In this document: positions 7,640-12,500 of the stretch, in pieces
Layout of the letters: each line of letters opens with the position of its first letter
Numbering within the stretch: the stretch's first letter is position 1
Assembly (NCBI RefSeq): GCF_042767895.1
Contig: NC_091569.1
Span: 12,039,974 to 12,052,473, forward strand
Origin: Penaeus vannamei
Taxonomy: Eukaryota; Arthropoda; Malacostraca; Decapoda; Penaeidae
DNA: 12,500 bases
Direction: 5' to 3'
Translations under genes and position numbers: made by a program
The notes under the pieces: generated by a model
Told to the model about the DNA's origin: nothing
What the model saw: the letters and a program-made list of their open reading frames with translations, nothing else
Databases searched by the model: none

Positions 7640-8120
7640 CGACGTGTGCTGTCCCGTTCTTCCTTGCCCCGTTCTCTCTTGTTCTGGTTCTCTGGTCTGG
7701 TTCTCTTTTGTCCTGTTTTTCTCTTGTCACGTTCTCCTTTGGTCTTGTATTCTCTTGTCACGTTCTCTCTCTCGCCCTGTTCATTCTTGCCCTTTCTCTC
7801 ACCTCTTGTTCTTTTTTTGCCCCTTCTCTCTCTCCTGTTCTCTCTTGCCCCGTTCTCTCTCCTCTTGTTCTTTTTGCACCGTTCTCTCTCGTCCTGTTCT
7901 GTCTTGCCCTTTCTCTCTCCTCTTGTTCTCTCTCGTCCTGTTCTCTCTTGCCCTTTCTCTCTCCTCTTGTTCTTTTTACCCCGTTCTTCCTCGTTTTACT
8001 CTCTTGTCTTGTTCCCTCTTGTCCTGTCCTCTCATGGGACTTCTCTTGTCACGACATCAACTGTCACGGTCTTTCATACCCTGTTCTCTCTTGTCTTGCT
8101 CTCTCTTGTCCCGTTCTTTT
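7640..8120. repeat. 15-bp pyrimidine minisatellite (TTCTCTCTTGTCCTG)
   Basis: Degenerate 15-base units resembling TTCTCTCTTGTCCTG, many ending in CTG, CCG, ACG or TTG, are interspersed with 29-base variants. A 15+29 composite of 44 bases is tandemly repeated at 7882-7925 and 7926-7969 with a single mismatch, showing recent homogenisation. All three plus-strand frames are open over much of the array because it has almost no A, so no plus-strand protein is called. On the minus strand the unit reads Gln-Asp-Lys-Arg-Glu, but the 29-base variants break the frame. Confidence 0.9.
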
Positions 8121-8726
8121 CCCCTAGCTTTTTGCCCTGATATTTTTTTCTTTTCAATTCCTGTTCTTCTTTTTTTCTTCTTTTTTCCGTGTGTTCTTTC
8201 TTCCCTCGTTCTTTCTTCGTCCGGGAGAGAAGAAAAGACCTCGAACCTCCGCGCTGAGCAGACGACGGCAGAGCTCTCGTATTTTTTGGTTGAATCAACA
8301 ACTCCTTCGTGGACTCGTGGCAGCGAAGACGCATAAGAAAAAGACAAACTGAATTACTGACGCACTAGAAAAAGAAATTGTGTTAGTCCCTGGTCGTGCG
8401 GGGCGAAGGGTTCAGAAAGATTCGTGTGTTTGAGAAGGCAAAGAAAAAAAGATAACAAAAGAAAGTTTAAAAAAGGAAAAAAAAAAGGATACTGAATGTG
8501 CTTCCGGATATTCTGGGTAAAAGGAAAGGCCAAAATAGAGAGAAAAAACTGCAGGGTTAACTAAATAATGGTTTCAAGAAGTTAGGTAATATGTGACAAA
8601 ACAAACACCGAATGAAGGTCACCTAAAGTTAAAATCAAGGAACTTTTGCAAAGCGTTAAATCGTCGATGCAATAAAGGTCTTATGAATGAACTGCAATCA
8701 CTACTCCTCCCCCTTCACCCCCCCCC
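8121..8726. other. Mixed spacer without recognised genes
   Basis: A T-rich stretch to about 8220 continues the pyrimidine tract. From 8220 the sequence is non-repetitive and becomes A/G-rich. The plus-strand frame leaving the minisatellite ends at 8336 with a mixed-composition tail (NLRAEQTTAELSYFLVEST), and the minus strand is open over the same bases. Neither is bounded by convincing splice sites. Confidence 0.4.
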
Positions 8727-8770
8727 AAAAAAAAAAAATAATAATAATAATGATAATAATAATAATAAAT
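8718..8770. repeat. C9-A12-(TAA)n tract
   Basis: Nine C (8718-8726) are followed by twelve A (8727-8738), then TAA repeats with one GAT interruption to about 8770. A poly(A) run followed by a trinucleotide microsatellite resembles a retroposon 3' tail, but I cannot define an element upstream. Confidence 0.8.
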
Positions 8771-9449
8771 AAAAGTTGAAAGCTGAATTATGCCTTGAAG
8801 AAATACCAGCAACAGGACGTACTAATCTGGAAAAGGGTCGCCTCGAAGTTAACACGAAACAAGCGAGAAAACCGAACTATCGCAACGAACAGACGCAAGT
8901 CATTAAGATTTTCCATTAGAAACTTTCGGAACTGTGTCGACAAACTCCTCGATGCAAATGACCGATGAAGCGAGAGGAGAGAGAGAGAGAGAGAGAGATG
9001 GAGGATGAGACTCAGATGACTCAACCGACTCAACCAGATTCCACCCAGAAAGGGACCCAAGACGTTAAATGAAGAAGACACACGTAAAAGAGCGAGAGAG
9101 AGAGAAAGCTAAAAGAAGCTCACCTGCAAAGTCCAAAGCTCACGCAGCCGCTCAGAGCCAACGTGAGACTTTAGAGATAAGTACGCAGAGAAGAATGAAA
9201 CCTAAAAAGCCCAGCTCCAAAAGACGAGGAATTCATAGATCCTAAGAAGACACAAGGCTTTGGAGAAGGCTTTCGGTACAAAGGGGCTGAAGGGGAAGCT
9301 CCGTCGGACAGAAGGGGCTCGCAAGTGGCTCGTCAATTACCGGAATAGATCTCAGGTTCTCCAGAAAGGTCGGTCCGGATGAGGAGTCTGTCCGGAAGAT
9401 AAGTACGGTCGGATGCTGGGTTTTCTTCTCTAATAGTCTTTGAGAAGTG
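8771..9449. other. Purine-rich mostly unique region
   Basis: Non-repetitive DNA with a pure (GA)11 run at 8977-8998 and a short GA patch near 9092-9106. A 97-codon minus-strand frame (9081 down to 8788) has mixed composition either side of a Leu-Ser stretch encoded by the GA run. I recognise no family. GTCCGGATGA and GTCCGGAAGA near 9370-9400 are short direct repeats. No gene is called. Confidence 0.4.
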
Positions 9450-9960
9450 CTCGTTGGTTTCGTCTTTTTTTCTTCTTCTTTCTCTTCTTCTTCCTTTCTT
9501 TCTCTGGTTTTTCTTTGAGTGATTTTTTCTTTCTCGGTAATTCCTTCTATTTTTCTTCTTCCTCTTCTTCCGTTCTTTCTCTGGTTTTATTATTTAGGTG
9601 ATTTTATTCTCTCTCCTTCTTTCTCGGTGTTTTCTTCTATTTCTCTTCTTCCTCTTCTTACTATTCTTTTCTTTTGTTCCTCTATCTCTTTCTTTCTCGC
9701 TAACTCCTTTTTTTCTTTTTCCTCTTCTTATTATTCTTTTCTCTTGTGTTTCTCTATCTCTTTCTTTCTCACTAAGTCCTATTTTTTCTTTTCTCTTCAC
9801 CTTATTCTCTTCTTTGGCCTTCTTCTTCCGGGTGACTTCTTCCTTTCATTCTTTCTTTCGGATTATTGTTTCTTTTTTCTTAAGCGATATATATTTTTTT
9901 TTTCATTCCTTCTTCCATCTTTCCTTCCTTTATTTCTTTGGATTTTATTCCCTTTGGTCT
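9450..9960. repeat. Pyrimidine minisatellite with 72-90 bp unit
   Basis: A unit starting TTTCTTTCTCGG, then a T/A-rich segment and TTCTTCCTCTTCTT, recurs. The CTCGG/CTCGC/CTCAC marker falls at 9533, 9623, 9696 and 9768, with a weaker copy near 9857, giving intervals of about 90, 73, 72 and 89. An earlier degenerate copy starts near 9454. The shorter units lack about 17 bases of the GGTTTTATTATTTAGGTG type. Long Phe-Ser frames are compositional. Confidence 0.8.
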
Positions 9961-10075
9961 TGGCGATATATACTTCCTAATCTTCTTTTTATCTTTTTAG
10001 TTCTTGATATGTTTTATCAATACGTTTTCTTGTCCCTCTTAAAGGATCCAAACAGAAAAATGTGAAAAACTTTAC
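9961..10075. other. Short AT-rich spacer
   Basis: TATA and TTCTT words fade into A-rich unique DNA. Nothing recognisable is present. Confidence 0.5.
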
Positions 10076-10223
10076 AGGAATATGAACAAATGATAACTTA
10101 TGAGACAGAGAAGAACAAAAATGTTCTTGGATAAATAACTTCACGTGTTATAAGGAATATGAAAAAATAATAACTTGTGAGACAGATAAGAACAAAAATG
10201 TTTCAGGATAAATAACTTTACGT
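10076..10223. repeat. Tandem duplication, 77-bp period
   Basis: Segments 10076-10146 and 10153-10223 are each 71 bases and align without gaps at about 63 of 71 positions. Shared blocks include AGGAATATGAA, GAGACAGA, AAGAACAAAAATGTT and GGATAAATAACTT. The word AACTTTAC just before the first copy matches the end of each unit, suggesting a partial third copy on the left. Confidence 0.9.
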
Positions 10224-10554
10224 TCTGTAGTGAGTTTCTCTGCAAAGATTGATGAAACCAGAGAAGAATAAATGATTGAAAAAGGAAAGAGAGATAAAAA
10301 GTTCAAAAGATATAAAAAATGAAAGAAAAATCAGTGAATGGGATTCAGGAAGTGAACTAGAACGAAAGGACGATTAAAACATAAATTATAAACAGAGGGA
10401 GAGATAAGTAAATGAAAAAGACAGAAAAATGATATAATAACCTAGAGACCAAAAAAAAAAGAAAAAAAATCCCCCCACTCTCTCCCACTGTGTAAAAATC
10501 CAACTTCAGGCTAAAAAGAACGAAGAGAGAGAGAGAAAAAAAAAGGTATATATC
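10224..10554. other. A-rich region upstream of the candidate exon
   Basis: Purine-rich, mostly unique DNA with A-runs near 10451-10470, a C-run near 10471 and a GA patch near 10525. TATAAAAAA at 10311-10319 and TCAGTG at 10331 resemble arthropod TATA and initiator words, but their spacing (about 22 bases) is wrong and A-rich DNA produces such words often. I do not call a promoter. Confidence 0.4.
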
Positions 10555-10606
10555 ATGGAAGGTCGGAGTTCACAACTTAAAAAGATTGTCTTCACGATCT
10601 TCGCCG
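10555..10606 (+). CDS. Candidate first coding exon (possible signal-peptide start)
   Basis: An ATG at 10555 in strong context (A at -3, G at +4) begins MEGRSSQLKKIVFTIFA plus one base of the next codon. It ends exactly at CCG|GTGAGT, a near-consensus splice donor with GT at 10607-10608, so the exon would be in phase 1. Reading through the donor meets TAA two codons later, as expected of an intron. The peptide has a basic stretch (R, then KK) followed by a hydrophobic run (IVFTIFA), which resembles the start of a secretory signal peptide or membrane anchor. Signal-peptide exons commonly end in phase 1. The hydrophobic core would need to continue in the next exon, which is not found here. The rest of the window would be first intron, consistent with its repeat content. 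No family can be named from 17 residues, and chance remains possible. Confidence 0.33.
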
Positions 10607-10991
<385 letters not shown>

Positions 10992-11029
10992 TACGACTCT
11001 ACGCACCGCCACATTCTCTCTGTGTGTGT

Positions 11030-11415
<386 letters not shown>

Positions 11416-11535
11416 TTAAATTCCATATCACAGAGAGTGAGAGATGTGCTTGATTTTTGTTTGTTTCTGATACAGTTTGATTGAGAAAAAAGTTACTTCG
11501 GCTTTTTATCATGCTTTTAGCTTCTTTGTTTAGAT
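11416..11535. other. Short unique spacer
   Basis: Non-repetitive AT-rich sequence between TATC and ATT arrays. No feature is recognised. Confidence 0.5.
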
Positions 11536-11697
11536 GTATCGTTATTATCAATGCAATGTTATTACTATTATTATCATCTGTATTAGCAACATTTTTGTCA
11601 TTATTATCATTTTTGTCATTATTATCATCATTATCATCATCTTCTTTATTATCATCATCATTATCCTCTACACCATCACCATTATCACCACCACCTC
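11536..11697. repeat. (ATT/ATC)n array
   Basis: ATTATT, ATTATC and ATCATC words with a TTTTTGTCATTATTATCAT repeat near 11590-11630, grading into ACCATCACC on the right. This is the complementary strand of the GAT/AAT class seen at 3724-4906. Confidence 0.85.
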
Positions 11698-11703
11698 AAG
11701 CAT

Positions 11704-11960
<257 letters not shown>

Positions 11961-12350
11961 CGCACATAGCGAAATAATAGTCCGAAAGGCCACAATATCA
12001 GGTTCAGTCTCCCGGTTTAATGACAGCCTTGCAATTGCAGCTTGCAAGGGATGGTGACAGTCGGTCACAGTGCGCGGAGGTGTTTATGGTGAGGAATAGG
12101 AGAAACTGAAGGAATATTGTGTGCTGTTTCCGTTCGGGTCAAAATATGGGGTTGGTTAATACTGTAGAATCATTTGAGTATCTTTTGTTGGTTAAATTGG
12201 GGACTTATTGTGATAATATATTCAGCATATTCATATATCTAACTATATATATATTCGTTGATCTGACTAGATATTTTTTATAATGATATATCACTTACGT
12301 ATGTGTATTTAATGATTTTCGTTGGCTAGTATGGAGACTTGGTTTTGTTT
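11961..12350. other. Unique AT-rich region with a tight hairpin pair
   Basis: Non-repetitive sequence. CCTTGCAA (12027-12034) and TTGCAAGG (12042-12049) form a perfect 8-bp stem with a 7-base loop, and GTGAC/GTCAC (12054-12058 and 12064-12068) form a second short stem just to the right. The minus strand reads HHPLQAAIARLSLNRETEPD across this part, which is of mixed composition but unrecognised. The rest, to 12350, is AT-rich with no call. Confidence 0.45.
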
Positions 12351-12354
12351 AGAT

Positions 12355-12441
12355 ACATATATAGGTGGATGAATAGATAGACAGGGAGCCAGATAGAGAG
12401 ACAGATAGATTGACAGATACATAGACAGACAGATAGGTAGA
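12355..12441. repeat. Degenerate (GATA/GACA)n array
   Basis: AGATAGAT, GACAGATA and CAGACAGA words form an imperfect GATA/GACA tetranucleotide array, the complement in class of the TATC tail at 11325-11415. About 60 bases of AT-rich DNA follow to the window end. Confidence 0.8.
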
Positions 12442-12500
12442 TTATTTTTCGTTAATCAAAATGCACAATTTTGTTTTAATATCATGAATAGTTAGGCTTA

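Noticed and set aside
8234..8250. Minus-strand B-box-like word GGTTCGAGGTC
   Set aside because: It deviates from the consensus at a conserved C, and no A-box lies at a suitable distance.
7555..8336. Three overlapping plus-strand frames of 184-230 codons
   Set aside because: All three frames are open at once over the pyrimidine minisatellite because it has almost no A. This is composition and not coding constraint.
10311..10336. TATA plus initiator promoter upstream of the candidate exon
   Set aside because: TATAAAAAA and TCAGTG are only about 22 bases apart, the region is A-rich so such words arise by chance, and no other promoter element supports it.
11978..12011. Second pol III box pair (TAGTCCGAAAGG and GGTTCAGTCTC)
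   Set aside because: The A-box-like word has one mismatch, the B-box-like word carries an insertion, and their 23-base spacing is far too short.

Overview
This window looks like intergenic or intronic nuclear DNA from an arthropod, most likely a decapod crustacean of the penaeid shrimp type. By the boundaries used here, roughly half of the 12.5 kb is microsatellite or degenerate minisatellite: (TC)n, (GT)n/(CA)n, (TA)n, (AAT)n, (GAT)n, (GATA)n and long polypurine or polypyrimidine tracts. That density, and the mixture of AG, AC, AT and AAT/ATG classes, is a known hallmark of penaeid genomes. Lineage assignment is inference from repeat character only. No gene in the window names the organism. 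There are no bacterial-style operons, ribosome binding sites, CRISPR arrays or rRNA genes, and no complete tRNA.

Layout. 1-330 is T-rich, AT-rich DNA. 331-1124 is a degenerate TTAC/TCAC tetranucleotide array. 1125-2083 holds two G-quadruplex-capable tracts, a duplicated A-rich segment and a TAATGA-type array. 2084-2336 is (TCTG)n then (TC)51. 2337-2817 is AT-rich without recognised content. 2818-3335 is a polypurine minisatellite. 3724-4906 is a succession of GAT and AAT trinucleotide arrays with nested 39-54 bp units, split by a non-repetitive island at 4406-4560. 5017-5848 is a pyrimidine tract, a GC-richer pocket carrying a tRNA-like B-box, then a (GA)n compound array. 5849-7084 is CA/TA-rich DNA and (GT)n, a non-repetitive block at 6420-6975, then (TG)28. 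7085-7640 is non-repetitive and carries a good splice-acceptor look-alike. 7640-8215 is a 15-bp polypyrimidine minisatellite. 8216-9440 is mostly non-repetitive and purine-rich. 9450-9960 is a 72-90 bp pyrimidine minisatellite. 10076-10223 is a 77-bp tandem duplication. 10555-10606 is a candidate first coding exon. 10735-11321 is a (TA)n palindrome followed by (TC)n. 11325-11960 is TATC, ATT/ATC and CA arrays with an 89-bp duplication. 11990-12500 is AT-rich unique DNA with a GATA/GACA patch.

The long open reading frames here are artefacts of repeats: the arrays lack stop codons in several frames at once and encode monotonous peptides (SLSL, ICIY, HTHT, RERE, THSL). The only signal that looks like real gene structure is a short exon candidate at 10555-10606: a strong-context ATG, 17 codons with a basic then hydrophobic start, and a consensus donor in phase 1. 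Weaker exon-like signals lie at 6449-6613 (minus), 7592 onward (plus) and 5112-5291 (minus). None matches a family I can name, and none can be linked to another exon in the window. I found no convincing new biological system. What is unusual is the repeat architecture: an internally symmetric 160-bp TA palindrome, nested minisatellites, and repeated switching of purine and pyrimidine strands.
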